DNA of 64,000 bases, taken from positions 372,001 to 436,000 of the forward strand of contig NZ_CCYM01000003.1 of NCBI RefSeq assembly GCF_000826085.1, written 5' to 3'. This DNA comes from Nigerium massiliense (GTDB lineage Bacteria > Actinomycetota > Actinomycetes > Propionibacteriales > Propionibacteriaceae). Positions 26,084-34,582 of this stretch are shown piece after piece. The position numbers and the translations under genes are program-made. Position 1 is the first letter of the stretch. Each line of letters starts with the position of its first letter. The notes under the pieces were generated by a model that saw only the letters and a program-made list of their open reading frames with translations, had not been told where the DNA came from and searched no databases.

Positions 26084-26133
26084 TTTCTGGACTCAGGTGC
26101 TTTCTTGAGTAAGTCCAGAAACGCCGATAGTGT
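26084..26133 (+). promoter_or_regulatory. Fur-type operator and leaderless promoter
   Basis: TTTCTTGAG-TAAG-TCCAGAAA (26101-26121) is an AT-richer imperfect palindrome resembling the FurA box upstream of mycobacterial furA-katG (recalled from knowledge, not aligned). An inverted copy of its right half, TTTCTGGACT, lies at 26084-26093. TAGTGT (26128-26133) is the -10 box and ends 6 nt before the fur ATG. The site is placed to block transcription, so autorepression is likely. Confidence 0.65.
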
Positions 26134-26139
26134 GAAGGC

Positions 26140-26598
26140 ATGTTGAGCCACGAGGACGCCCCGCAGTACGAGGACGACCTCCGCGCGGCCGGGCTGCGCG
26201 TCACGGCCCCGCGTCTGGCCACGCTGGCGGTGGTCGAGGAGCATCATCACGCGGACGCCGACCTCGTTGTGAGCGAGGTCCGCCGTCGTCTCGGATCGGT
26301 CTCCAAGCAGGCGATCTACGACGGCCTCGGCGCCCTGAGCGACGCGAGCCTGCTGCGCAAGGTGAACGTCGACGGACGCCGCACCCGCTACGAGCTGAAC
26401 CGCCACGACAACCACCACCACTTCGCCTGCCGCCGCTGCGGACGCCTCGAAGACGTCCCGTGCGCCGTCGGGAGTGCGCCGTGCATCGTCCCGAGCGACG
26501 TCCCCTTCTCCGTCGAGGGCGCCGACGTCGTCTACCGCGGCCTGTGCGCCGCGTGTCTCCGCGCCGAGGCGACCCCCGAGGCGATCGCCTCCCCCTGA
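26140..26598 (+). CDS. Fur family peroxide-type regulator of the catalase gene
   Basis: A 152-residue Fur family protein of the FurA/CatR/PerR type. Winged helix: [40 protein letters not shown]. Regulatory site: [20 protein letters not shown], with the His cluster and CxxC; a second CAAC near the end. It starts at a leaderless ATG behind a Fur-type box and lies 64 nt upstream of a catalase on the same strand. It probably represses itself and catalase until peroxide oxidises its metal site. Confidence 0.9.
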   Translation: MLSHEDAPQYEDDLRAAGLRVTAPRLATLAVVEEHHHADADLVVSEVRRRLGSVSKQAIYDGLGALSDASLLRKVNVDGRRTRYELNRHDNHHHFACRRCGRLEDVPCAVGSAPCIVPSDVPFSVEGADVVYRGLCAACLRAEATPEAIASP

Positions 26599-26662
26599 TC
26601 TCCCACCATCCCCCCGGTGGGAAGAAACCACCTTGTCAGTGTCGAACGAAAGGAACAGGCAG

Positions 26663-28204
26663 ATGACCAAGTTCGATCCGTCAATCCCGTCCACCACCGA
26701 GTCCGGAGCGCGCCGCGAGTCGGACGCGAACTCGCTCAGCGTGGGCCCCAATGGCCCGCTGATGCTGCACGACGTCGCTCTCGTTGAGAAGCTCGCCCGC
26801 TTCGACCGCGAGCGCGTCCCGGAGCGCAGCCCGCACGCCAAGGGTTCCGGCGCCTTCGGCGAGTTCGTCGTGACGCAGGATGTCTCGCAGTACACCAAGG
26901 CGAAGTTCCTGCAGCCGGGCGTCAAGACCCGCATGCTGGCCCGCTTCTCCACCGTCGCCGGCGAGCTCGGCTCCCCCGACACCTGGCGTGACGTCCGCGG
27001 CTTTTCGCTGAAGTTCTACACCGAGGACGGCAACTTCGACATGGTGGGCAACAACACGCCCATCTTCTTCGTCCGCGACCCCATGAAGTTCCCCGACTTC
27101 ATTCACAGCCAGAAGCGCATGCCCGATTCCGGCCTGCGCAGCAACAACATGCAGTGGGACTTCTGGTCGCTGTCGCCCGAGTCAGCGCACCAGGTCGCCT
27201 ACCTGATGGGTGACCGTGGCATCCCGAGCAGCTGGCGCCACATGAACGGCTACTCCTCGCACACCTACATGTGGGTCAACGAGGCCGGGGAGAAGTTCTG
27301 GGTCAAGTACCACTTCCACACCGACCAGGGCGTCGAGAACCTCACCAACGAAGAGGCCGGCCGCATCGCCGGTGAAGACGCCGACTTCCACCGTCGCGAC
27401 CTGTTCGACGCCATCGAGCGCGGCGACTACCCGTCGTGGACGCTCAGCGTGCAGATCATGCCGTACGAGGACGCCAAGACCTACCGGTTCAACCCGTTCG
27501 ACCTGACCAAGACGATCTCGCACAAGGACTACCCGCTGCACGAGGTCGGCCGGTTCACGCTGAACGAGAACCCGGAGAACCACTTCGCCCAGATCGAGCA
27601 GGCGGCCTTCAGCCCGTCCAACACCGTTCCGGGCACCGGCGTCTCCCCCGACAAGATGCTGCTCGGCCGCGTGTTCTCCTACCCGGACGCGCACCGCAAC
27701 CGCATCGGCGTCAACTTCAACCAGCTGCCGGTCAACGCGCCGATCGTGGCGACCAACTCCTACGACAAGGAGGGGCAGATGCAGTACCACCACAGCGGCA
27801 ACGCGCCGGTGTACTCGCCGAACTCCTACGGTCGTAGCTTCCAGGACGAGCAGGGCACGGTCGACAACGGCTGGGAGACCGACGGCGAGCTCGTCCGCGC
27901 GGCCTACACGCTGCACGCCGAGGACGACGACTTCGGTCAGGCGCACACCCTGGTCCGCGACGTCTTCTCCGAGGAGGAGCGCGAGCGCCTCGTGGAGACC
28001 GTCGCCGGCACGCTGATCCCCGACGTCGAGGAGCCCGTCCTCTCCAACGTGTTCCAGTACTGGCGCAACATCGACCAGGAGGTCGGCGAGCGCATCGAGA
28101 AGGCGTACCACGAGAAGAAGGGCCCGCAGGTCCCGGGTGGCGATCCCAAGGACGGCGAGGCTCACAACCCCGTCCCCGAGGAGAACTCCAACGCGGCCAA
28201 GTGA
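26663..28204 (+). CDS. Catalase, monofunctional heme type
   Basis: A 513-residue clade 3-like catalase that splits H2O2 to water and oxygen. The distal His is in [18 protein letters not shown], the distal Asn in [19 protein letters not shown], and the proximal heme Tyr in [18 protein letters not shown]. Length fits the small-subunit group with a slightly long tail. It is preceded by a good ribosome site (AAAGGAACAGGCAG) and follows the Fur-type regulator in one operon; a strong hairpin follows. Confidence 0.94.
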   Translation: MTKFDPSIPSTTESGARRESDANSLSVGPNGPLMLHDVALVEKLARFDRERVPERSPHAKGSGAFGEFVVTQDVSQYTKAKFLQPGVKTRMLARFSTVAGELGSPDTWRDVRGFSLKFYTEDGNFDMVGNNTPIFFVRDPMKFPDFIHSQKRMPDSGLRSNNMQWDFWSLSPESAHQVAYLMGDRGIPSSWRHMNGYSSHTYMWVNEAGEKFWVKYHFHTDQGVENLTNEEAGRIAGEDADFHRRDLFDAIERGDYPSWTLSVQIMPYEDAKTYRFNPFDLTKTISHKDYPLHEVGRFTLNENPENHFAQIEQAAFSPSNTVPGTGVSPDKMLLGRVFSYPDAHRNRIGVNFNQLPVNAPIVATNSYDKEGQMQYHHSGNAPVYSPNSYGRSFQDEQGTVDNGWETDGELVRAAYTLHAEDDDFGQAHTLVRDVFSEEERERLVETVAGTLIPDVEEPVLSNVFQYWRNIDQEVGERIEKAYHEKKGPQVPGGDPKDGEAHNPVPEENSNAAK

Positions 28205-28233
28205 CCCGCTGATGGGCTCTGACGAGTCCTGAT

Positions 28234-28270
28234 CGAACGGCCCGTCCCCATGGAGGGGGCGGGCCGTTCG
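28234..28270 (+). terminator. Strong hairpin after catalase
   Basis: CGAACGGCCCG (28234-28244) pairs exactly with CGGGCCGTTCG (28260-28270), and inner C/G runs extend the stem. It lies 30 nt after the catalase stop and just past the end of the convergent small frame. Confidence 0.75.
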
Positions 28271-28275
28271 CCTGT

Positions 28276-28413
28276 TCAGGGTGCCGGCGCCGCGGCGAGA
28301 AGCCCCTCCAGGGCCTGACGGAAGCGCTGCGCGGATCCCTTCCCCCGCACCGCCGCGGACGCCTCGAGCCGGTGAACCGCGCCCGCCGACGCCGGCGGGG
28401 TCGTCCTCACCAT
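28276..28413 (-). CDS. Possible small protein after the DinB gene
   Basis: A 45-codon frame whose ATG overlaps the DinB stop (ATGGTGA). It reads MVRTTPPASAGAVHRLEASA and ends RQALEGLLAAAPAP, with G/C at most third codon positions. I do not recognise it. The overlap suggests coupled translation, but the frame is short and could be chance. Confidence 0.3.
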   Translation of the reverse strand: MVRTTPPASAGAVHRLEASAAVRGKGSAQRFRQALEGLLAAAPAP

Positions 28414-28964
28414 GAGCCCGGCTCGATACCGTCGGCGAGGTCGTTGAGCTCGTAAGATCCCAAGCCGTCGATGGTCTCGCGGATGATGTCGGCGTGACCC
28501 ACGTGCCGGGCGACCTCGGCGGTGATGTGCGTCAGGCACCAGCGAGCCTCCCAGTGCGTGAGCTCCTTCGGGAACCAGGGCGCCTCCGGGACGGGCACCG
28601 GCGCCGACAGGTCGGTCACCGCATCGAAGTTCTCGGCGGTCAGCTCGACGCAGCGGTCGAACTCGGCGAGGGCGTCCTGCAGCGTCATGTCGCCATCGAC
28701 GAGTTCCTCGAGCATCGTGTCGCCGCCGTGGCGATCGGGGGTGGGTTCGCCGGGCGCGGCTGCTGCCATGGCCGACCAGTGGGCGCCCACCTCGCCGGCA
28801 TGGCGCAACAGCCCGATGAGGTTGAGGTCGGACGCGCTCGGCGTCGCGTACGCCTGCTCGTCGCTCAGGCCGTGGACGGTGGTGCGCATCTGCGCGAGCT
28901 GCTGAAGGGCGAACGTCTTCAGGACGGCGAGTTCGCCGGAGGCGTTCGGGGTGAGGAAGGACAT
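28407..28964 (-). CDS. DinB/DUF664 family protein
   Basis: A 185-residue DinB-superfamily protein. It has VLKTFALQQLAQMRTTVHGL, SDLNLIGLLRHAGEVGAHWS (first metal His) and WCLTHITAEVARHVGHADII (His pair of the metal site), then RETIDGLGSYELNDLADG. Function unknown; the fold is shared with thiol-dependent transferases. It is divergent from a WYL regulator, and the gap carries a perfect palindrome, so this regulator probably controls it. That pairing is common among actinobacteria. Confidence 0.88.
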   Translation of the reverse strand: MSFLTPNASGELAVLKTFALQQLAQMRTTVHGLSDEQAYATPSASDLNLIGLLRHAGEVGAHWSAMAAAAPGEPTPDRHGGDTMLEELVDGDMTLQDALAEFDRCVELTAENFDAVTDLSAPVPVPEAPWFPKELTHWEARWCLTHITAEVARHVGHADIIRETIDGLGSYELNDLADGIEPGSW

Positions 28965-29023
28965 GATCGGCTCCTATCGTGTCGGCCCGGGCTCCCGGGC
29001 GCTGCGCCAAGCGTGAACCACGA

Positions 29024-29044
29024 TGCGGACAGATACTGTCCGCA
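29024..29044. promoter_or_regulatory. Operator of the WYL regulator
   Basis: TGCGGACAG-ATA-CTGTCCGCA is a perfect palindrome with 9-bp arms and a 3-bp centre in the 100-bp divergent gap. It ends 8 nt before GATGAT (29053-29058), the probable -10 of the regulator gene, so it covers that promoter's -35 region. Binding by the adjacent YafY-type protein is inferred. Confidence 0.7.
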
Positions 29045-29064
29045 GTGCTTGAGATGATGGACCC

Positions 29065-30015
29065 ATGAGCGATCCGACCACCCGCGCCCTCACGCTGTTG
29101 GGCCTCTTGGAGTCCCGGGCGACGTGGGCGGGTCCCGAGCTCGCGGAGCGCCTCGGCGTCACGACGCGCACCGTCCGTCGCGACGTCGAGCGATTGCGCA
29201 GCCTGGGCTACACCGTGGACGCCGAGGCGGGCGCCGAGGGCGGCTATTCGCTGGGACGGGGCCAGGTGCTTCCGCCGTTGTTGTTGGACGAGGAGGAGGC
29301 CGTCGCCGTGACGCTGGGCCTGGTCGCCGAGGCCGTGCAGCGCGTCGGCGTCCACTCGGAGGCGGCGCAGCGGGCACTCACCAAGATCGACGGCGTCACG
29401 CCCGGTCCCCTGCGGCACCGCCTGCGAGGGCTGCGGGACGCTCTGGTGCTGCCAAGCGGTCCTCCGGTCGTCGACGGAGACCTGCTGATGACCTGCGCGG
29501 ACGCCGTCCGCCGCCAGGTCCGGCTCACCTTCGGCTACACCGACCGACGCGGCGTCGTCACGACGCGGACGGTGGAGCCGCATCGGCTGGTCTCCCGCGG
29601 CCGGGGTTGGGTGCTCGTCGCCTGGGACCGCGACCGCGCCGACTGGCGGACCTTCCGACTCGACCGATTGCGCGACGCCGAGGTGACCACGTGGCGCTTC
29701 TCCCCTCGCCCCGGCCTGGACGCGGCGCTGGCCAGGCTGGACGGACCCATGCCCGCCTCGGCCTGGCGGCATCGCGTCGTCGTACACGTGCATGCCCCGC
29801 TGGCTGCGGTGGCCGCGAGCCTGCCCACCGAGGTGCCGCGGCTGCGGGCCCTGGACGAGCACACCACGGAGTTCACCAGCGGGGCGGACGACCCGGCGAC
29901 CGCCGCCCGGTGGATCGCCGCCATCGATCACGAGATCACCGTGGTCGGAGACGAGGCGATCCGGGCGGCGGTGGGAAGCCTGGCCGCCCGGCTCACCCGA
30001 TCGGTAAAGGCATGA
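29065..30015 (+). CDS. YafY-type HTH regulator with WYL domain
   Basis: A 316-residue one-component regulator. N-terminal HTH_11: ALTLLGLLESRATWAGPELA, ERLGVTTRTVRRDVERLRSL, GYTVDAEAGAEGGYSLGRG. The WYL domain follows at about residues 140-210 (VRLTFGYTDRRGVVTTRTVE, PHRLVSRGRGWVLVAWDRDR, RTFRLDRL), with GWVLVAW replacing the classic WYL. C-terminal WCX domain at the end. WYL domains bind nucleic acids or nucleotides in some cases. It probably represses the divergent DinB gene through the palindrome. Confidence 0.9.
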   Translation: MSDPTTRALTLLGLLESRATWAGPELAERLGVTTRTVRRDVERLRSLGYTVDAEAGAEGGYSLGRGQVLPPLLLDEEEAVAVTLGLVAEAVQRVGVHSEAAQRALTKIDGVTPGPLRHRLRGLRDALVLPSGPPVVDGDLLMTCADAVRRQVRLTFGYTDRRGVVTTRTVEPHRLVSRGRGWVLVAWDRDRADWRTFRLDRLRDAEVTTWRFSPRPGLDAALARLDGPMPASAWRHRVVVHVHAPLAAVAASLPTEVPRLRALDEHTTEFTSGADDPATAARWIAAIDHEITVVGDEAIRAAVGSLAARLTRSVKA

Positions 30016-30173
30016 ACCCGGGTCTGCAGTCATCATGCCGCGCGGTTCGTCGCATAACCGGAGGCGCTGAGTTCTCTGTCCCGCGAACAACCGGCCAAAG
30101 GCGTCCCCCACCGTCCGCCGCGGAACCCGCTTTTCGAGAACGACAGCGCGTCCCGCCCGAAGGCCATCGAAAA

Positions 30174-30292
30174 CATAACGGGATTATCCTGCCGCTAGAC
30201 GAAGTGCCACTATGTGCATAACTCGCTGACAACGGCTTTTAGCGCCCCGGGGACCGTGGGCTCGGCGCTGGTGGCAGGATAATCCCGTTATG
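30174..30292. repeat. 119-bp element with perfect 20-bp terminal inverted repeats
   Basis: Left arm 30174-30193 (CATAACGGGATTATCCTGCC) and right arm 30273-30292 are exact reverse complements. The 79 bases between carry no open frame of note, only a small AGCGCC/GGCGCT hairpin. GCCATCGAA (30163-30171) and GCCGTCGAA (30293-30301) flank it as a near-perfect 9-bp direct repeat, like a target duplication. It may be a MITE-like remnant or a paired operator. The gene-free stretch 30016-30518 otherwise holds only the repeats described next. Confidence 0.7.
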
Positions 30293-30385
30293 GCCGTCGA
30301 ACCCGCCGAGGCGAGTTGTCGTGGCGCCTCAGCCGCCCTGGGCCAACCAGCGATGGCGTTGGCTTCGGGCTGACCATGAGCCGCG

Positions 30386-30525
30386 GTGCCCGCGCGCGGG
30401 GTCAGCGGGGGCGCGAAGACAATCACCGGACCAAGCGAAGCCGCTCCCCGCGCGGGGTCAGCGGCATTGCCGATGCTTTTATCAAGGTCAACAACAGGCC
30501 CGGGGTCCCCGCGCGGTGTCAGCGG
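30386..30525. repeat. Three GC-rich palindromic repeats, CRISPR-like spacing
   Basis: Copies of a unit ending GCGCGGGGTCAGCGG lie at 30386-30408, 30443-30464 and 30506-30525; the last has T for one G. Each has the self-complementary CCCCGCGCGGGG (or CCCGCGCGCGGG) core. Ends are 56 and 61 nt apart, with unrelated sequence between, close to a type I-E CRISPR period. No cas gene is present, copies differ, and the third covers the murJ stop codon, so a REP-like or terminator role is at least as likely. Confidence 0.5.
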
Positions 30526-32204
30526 TAGAGCGGCTCGGCGTCCTCGGGGATCGCGGGCACCAAGAAGCGCCCGGCACGCCCCAGGAGCCAATTGAGCTCC
30601 CAGACCCGGAAGATGCGGACGGTGACGAGCAACCCGACGCCGAAGATCGCCGCTCCGAGCACCAGAAGGACGAGGGCGTGCAGCGCGCCGCGTTCCCACA
30701 CGCGGCCGATCCATTCCACGGCGAACCACGCCGGCAACGCCGCGAGCACGGACGCGGAACCCAGGCGCAACGCGATCGAGCCGAGCCGGCGGAGCGGCAA
30801 CCCCCCGAGCCGCCTCTGCACCGACCACAGGAACACTACAGCTGCGACGCCGTTGCTCACGGTCTGCCCCAGGCTCACGGTGTAGACCGCCACCGACGCA
30901 GGCAGCACGAAGATCAGTCCAGCGACGAGCAACTGGATGCCGGAGACGATGAGCTGGAAGCGCAGATACTGGCGGCCGTCCTCGCGCGCGGTGGCGAACC
31001 GCTGCTGGAGCCCGGCGACGGCGAACGGCACGAGCCCCAGCGACATCAGCGAGAATGACCAGGCGATCGCCCGCACGGACGGCTCATCGAGGCTCGGGTT
31101 CAGCAGCTTGCTCCCCGGGTACGCGAGCGCCACGGCAGCCGCCGTCATCGGCAGCATGGCCAGCAGCGGCAGGACGAGGCCACGCACCACATCATTGCGG
31201 ACGGCGCCGGTGTCGCCATCCAGGGAGGACCGGGTCATCCGCGGCAGCAGGGCCGTCAAGATCGACACCGTGACGATGCCGTGCGGAACCATGAAGATCG
31301 TGAACGCGAAGGCGTAGACCGTGATGTTGGGCACCAGTTGTCCGGCCAGCCGCGCCCCCTCGCTCACCGTGTTGATGGCGGCCTGGGTGACGACGCCGCT
31401 CAGCTGGGCGATGATGACGGCGACCATCATCAGGGTCGCCACGGTCCCGGACGCGCGGAACCCGTGGCCGCGGAAATGGAAGTTGGGACGGTAACGAAGC
31501 CCCGCGGCGTGCACGGCGGGCACCAGCGCCAGGGCCTGGACGGCCACGCCCAGCGTCGACGTGCCGGCCAGCAGCCAGATCATTTCCGGCGTCCACTCCT
31601 GCGGCGGGGCTTGACCGGTGAACAACGCCAGGAACGCGATCATGCCGACGATCTGGACGAGGTTGGCCAGCGCGGGCGTCCACATCACCAGGCCGAACCG
31701 CCCCTGCACATTGAGCACCTGCGACCAGACCGCGTAGGCGGCGTAGAAGAAGATCTGCGGCAGGCAGAGGTAGGCGAAGGCGACGCCGAGGACCAACGCG
31801 TCCCCCCGTAGTCCCATGAGTTGCATGAGCGGCCCCGCGAGCGCCGTCGCCAGTAGGGTGACCAGCGTGATGAGCCCGAAGCACCCGGTGAGAAGGGCGT
31901 TGATGGCGTCCGACCCTCCCCCGTCGCGCTTCAACGCGCGGGTGATCTGCGGAATCAGGATGGCCGTCAGCACCCCTGAGCTGAGCAGGATGAAGATCGT
32001 GTTGGGGAGCGTGTTGGCAGTGTTGAACGCGGACGACGTGCCGCCCAGGCCACCGATGCAGGCGCCCAGCAGCATGTTGCGGACGATGCCGAGGACGCGG
32101 GAGACCATCGATCCGGACGCCATGAGCGCGCTGGCGCGTCCGAGCGAGGACGGCTTCGATGCGGGGACGTCGCCCGAGGGGTCATCGGCGGAGGGCACAG
32201 TCAC
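30519..32204 (-). CDS. murJ: MurJ/MviN-type lipid II flippase
   Basis: A 561-residue polytopic protein of the MATE-like MVF superfamily: ASALMASGSMVSRVLGIVRN, NTLPNTIFILLSSGVLTAIL, IPQITRALKRDGGG, then FFYAAYAVWSQVLNVQGRFG and VPHGIVTVSILTALLPRMTR. About 14 membrane segments. It would flip lipid II for peptidoglycan synthesis. Usually murJ sits near the replication origin beside parAB/trxB genes; here it stands alone, so it may be a second copy. GTG 32204 follows CAGACT by 7 nt. Confidence 0.88.
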   Translation of the reverse strand: MTVPSADDPSGDVPASKPSSLGRASALMASGSMVSRVLGIVRNMLLGACIGGLGGTSSAFNTANTLPNTIFILLSSGVLTAILIPQITRALKRDGGGSDAINALLTGCFGLITLVTLLATALAGPLMQLMGLRGDALVLGVAFAYLCLPQIFFYAAYAVWSQVLNVQGRFGLVMWTPALANLVQIVGMIAFLALFTGQAPPQEWTPEMIWLLAGTSTLGVAVQALALVPAVHAAGLRYRPNFHFRGHGFRASGTVATLMMVAVIIAQLSGVVTQAAINTVSEGARLAGQLVPNITVYAFAFTIFMVPHGIVTVSILTALLPRMTRSSLDGDTGAVRNDVVRGLVLPLLAMLPMTAAAVALAYPGSKLLNPSLDEPSVRAIAWSFSLMSLGLVPFAVAGLQQRFATAREDGRQYLRFQLIVSGIQLLVAGLIFVLPASVAVYTVSLGQTVSNGVAAVVFLWSVQRRLGGLPLRRLGSIALRLGSASVLAALPAWFAVEWIGRVWERGALHALVLLVLGAAIFGVGLLVTVRIFRVWELNWLLGRAGRFLVPAIPEDAEPLYR

Positions 32205-32282
32205 CCGGGACAGTCTGCCACCGGGGACGCGGATTCCCGGGGATCTGCCGCCACCGCGGTGACCGCGGCTTCCCGGAAGCGA

Positions 32283-33242
32283 TCAACGGGCGGCGGCGTC
32301 CAGGCGTGCCGCCAAGTCGCGCGCGGCGTCCCGCATCTCCTCGCCGCCCAGCACGCGCCACGGAACGGGGATGGGCGCCAGCCGCTCGCACAGGAACAGC
32401 CACGGGTTACGGGTGGAGCCGCGCAGCTCGCAGCCTCCCTCGACGGCGACGAGGGTGCCGCTGGCCGAGCCGAGGCGCGGGGCGACCTCGTCCGGAGGAG
32501 CCTCGATGAAGACACGCACGTCGTAGCGCCACCCCTCGCCCAGCGCGCGCTCGAGCGCCTCTCCGGCGTCGAGGCCGTCCGGGATCACACAGCGCTCCTC
32601 GACCATCCGCGCCTCGATGATCCGGTCGATCCGCAGGGTCCGCACCGCATCGGCGTGGTGCGCCCGGCACAACAGGTACCAGCGCCCGTGGCGCACCACG
32701 AGCGCCCAGGGATCCACCCGCCACGCGCGTTCGTTGCCCTGCTCGCTGCGGTAGGCGAGCTCGAGCACCTGGGCGCGGGTAATGGCCCCCACGACCGTCG
32801 TGGTGACGGCCGGCTGCGGCAGCGGGTCGGGGGCACCCGTGCCCGTCGCTGAATCCCGGACGCCGGCGGCGACCTGGCGCGCCGGTGCCGGCAGAGCGCG
32901 GATCACCTTGTCGAGGGCGTCCATCCGCGGGTCGCTGCTGCGGCGGCCGGCGGTGACGGAGAGCACCGACGTCACCAGGGCGATCGCCTCGTCCTCGGTG
33001 AACACCACCGGAGCCAGGCGCGCGCCGCGGCCGAGCCGGTAGCCGCCGAACCGCCCCCCGGTCGACTCGATCGGGACGCCACCGTCGCGCAGCGTCGCCA
33101 CGTAACGGCGCACGGCGCGCTCACTCACTCCCAGCCGCTCCGCGAGCGCCGCGGCGGTGATGCCGGGCCGATCCTGGATGGCTTCCAGCGCGCGCAGCGC
33201 CCGAGCCACCGGGGTGGCCTCGGCGGCGAGCTGGGTGGGCAT
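32283..33242 (-). CDS. YafY-type HTH regulator with WYL domain
   Basis: A 319-residue regulator. HTH: RALRALEAIQDRPGITAAAL, AERLGVSERAVRRYVATLRD, GGVPIESTGGRFGGYRLGRG. WYL domain: ITRAQVLELAYRSEQG, RVDPWALVVRHGRWYLLCRA (the WYL motif itself), HHADAVRTLRIDRI. A C-terminal WCX domain follows. It diverges from a GNAT-DinB-isochorismatase operon and is the likely regulator. It shares its layout with the regulator at 29065, which also faces a DinB gene. Confidence 0.9.
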   Translation of the reverse strand: MPTQLAAEATPVARALRALEAIQDRPGITAAALAERLGVSERAVRRYVATLRDGGVPIESTGGRFGGYRLGRGARLAPVVFTEDEAIALVTSVLSVTAGRRSSDPRMDALDKVIRALPAPARQVAAGVRDSATGTGAPDPLPQPAVTTTVVGAITRAQVLELAYRSEQGNERAWRVDPWALVVRHGRWYLLCRAHHADAVRTLRIDRIIEARMVEERCVIPDGLDAGEALERALGEGWRYDVRVFIEAPPDEVAPRLGSASGTLVAVEGGCELRGSTRNPWLFLCERLAPIPVPWRVLGGEEMRDAARDLAARLDAAAR

Positions 33243-33262
33243 GCAGAAATTCTAGAACTCTC

Positions 33263-33305
33263 GCGGTCTTCCCGGACGCCGATCGTCCGGGACCGCGTTT
33301 AGCGT
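33263..33305 (+). promoter_or_regulatory. Bulged inverted repeat and leaderless promoter
   Basis: CCCGGACG (33271-33278) pairs with CGTCCGGG (33284-33291), and GCGGT (33263-33267) with ACCGC (33292-33296) beyond a small bulge. TAGCGT (33300-33305) is a -10 box ending 6 nt before the GNAT ATG. The repeat lies just upstream of it, a place suited to an operator for the divergent WYL regulator. Confidence 0.5.
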
Positions 33306-33311
33306 CGACTC

Positions 33312-33929
33312 ATGAGCTACTCCGTCGTCCCGCTGGGGCCCGACACCTGGGACGCGTTCGCCGGCCTCGTCGAGCGCAACAACGGCATCTTCGGCGGTTG
33401 CTGGTGCATCGGGTTCCACCCCGAGTGCGGCCAGCGCATCGACCATCGGGCCGCCAAGCGCGATCGCGTCCTGTCCGGCACCGCCCATGCGGCCTTGGTG
33501 CTCGACGAAGACGGTCTGGCTCAGGGCTGGGCGCAGTACGGCGACCCGGAGGAGCTGTCCGGCATCAAGCACAAGCGTGCTTACGCCAAGGCGCCTCCCC
33601 CTCCCCCAGACTGGCGCATCACCTGCATCTTCGTCGACAAGGGCCACCGCGGGCAGGGCATCGCCCGGCTGGCGCTGGAAGGTGCGCTGTCCCTCATCGG
33701 CCGGGCCGGCGGCGGACGGGTCGAGGCGATCAGCGAGGTGACCGCGGGGCGCGTGGCGCAGGGCCGGTTTCTGTTCAGCGGCACCGCCGAACTCCTGGCC
33801 GAGCAAGGCTTCGAGCAGGTACGCCAGGTCGGAAAACACGCCTGGATCATGGCGCGCAGCGTCGAGCCCGCGACGTCGCCTCCCGGCTCAGAGGGCCGGG
33901 CCGCGCTCTCCACCCAAGTCCACCCCTAA
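33312..33929 (+). CDS. GNAT family N-acetyltransferase
   Basis: A 205-residue acetyltransferase. SYSVVPLGPDTWDAFAGLVE, CWCIGFHPECGQRIDHRAAK and ITCIFVDKGHRGQGIARLAL (the acetyl-CoA loop, HRGQGIA) are seen, ending in LLAEQGFEQVRQVGKHAWIM. It is a close relative of the broken gene at 8240-8844 and shows where that one lost a base. Substrate unknown. It heads an operon with a DinB protein and a cysteine hydrolase and is probably under the WYL regulator. Confidence 0.88.
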   Translation: MSYSVVPLGPDTWDAFAGLVERNNGIFGGCWCIGFHPECGQRIDHRAAKRDRVLSGTAHAALVLDEDGLAQGWAQYGDPEELSGIKHKRAYAKAPPPPPDWRITCIFVDKGHRGQGIARLALEGALSLIGRAGGGRVEAISEVTAGRVAQGRFLFSGTAELLAEQGFEQVRQVGKHAWIMARSVEPATSPPGSEGRAALSTQVHP

Positions 33930-33949
33930 CCACCGCGAGAGGAACCACG

Positions 33950-34582
33950 ATGACCGACGACCCACGCCCGTGGGAGCCGCCGCTGGCCGGCTCCGAGGCA
34001 CAACACCTGACCGGCATGCTCGACCGCCTGCGCTGGACGTTCCGCTGGAAGGCGGACGGCCTCGACCACGAAGCGCTGAACCGGCGCCTCCCCAGCTCGG
34101 CGCTGACGATCGGCGCGTTGCTCAAGCATCTCGCCAACTGCGAGGACGACATCTTCAGTTGGCGCATCGCCGGCCAGCGACCCACCGCGCTCCTCGACGC
34201 GCCCGACGACATGGAACTCGACGCCTGGCAGTTCGACGCCTCGGGCGACGACCCCGGCTGGCTCTACCGCCGGTACGACGAGTCGGTCGCGCGGTCCAGG
34301 CGGACGCTGGCCGCGATCGTCGCCGAGGGACGCCTCGACGAGCCGGGGCATCTCACGTTCGGAGACCAGCGGCCCAGCATCCGTCGGTATGTCTGCGACC
34401 TGATCGAGGAGTACGGACGCCACACCGGCCACGCCGACCTGATCCGCGAAGCGATCGACGGGCGGGTAGGTGAAGATCCGCCCGAGGGCTGGCGTCCGAC
34501 CGGCCCGGACGACCCGCAACCGACACCGTCCGAGACAGCCACCGAGAACACCGCCCCAGCCAACGAGAGGAACGACTCATGA
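33950..34582 (+). CDS. DinB/DUF664 family protein
   Basis: A 210-residue DinB-superfamily protein with MLDRLRWTFRWKADGLDHEA, SALTIGALLKHLANCEDDIF and YVCDLIEEYGRHTGHADLIR (the end of the metal site), then a Pro/Thr-rich disordered tail (about 35 residues). Most like the DUF664 protein at 6113-6673. It follows the GNAT gene by 20 nt, has GAGAGGAA before its start, and overlaps the next gene by ATGA. Confidence 0.88.
   Translation: MTDDPRPWEPPLAGSEAQHLTGMLDRLRWTFRWKADGLDHEALNRRLPSSALTIGALLKHLANCEDDIFSWRIAGQRPTALLDAPDDMELDAWQFDASGDDPGWLYRRYDESVARSRRTLAAIVAEGRLDEPGHLTFGDQRPSIRRYVCDLIEEYGRHTGHADLIREAIDGRVGEDPPEGWRPTGPDDPQPTPSETATENTAPANERNDS

Noticed and set aside
30386..30525. A functional CRISPR array
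   Set aside because: Only three imperfect repeats, uneven spacing (56 and 61), overlap with a gene end and no cas genes; kept as a repeat feature only.
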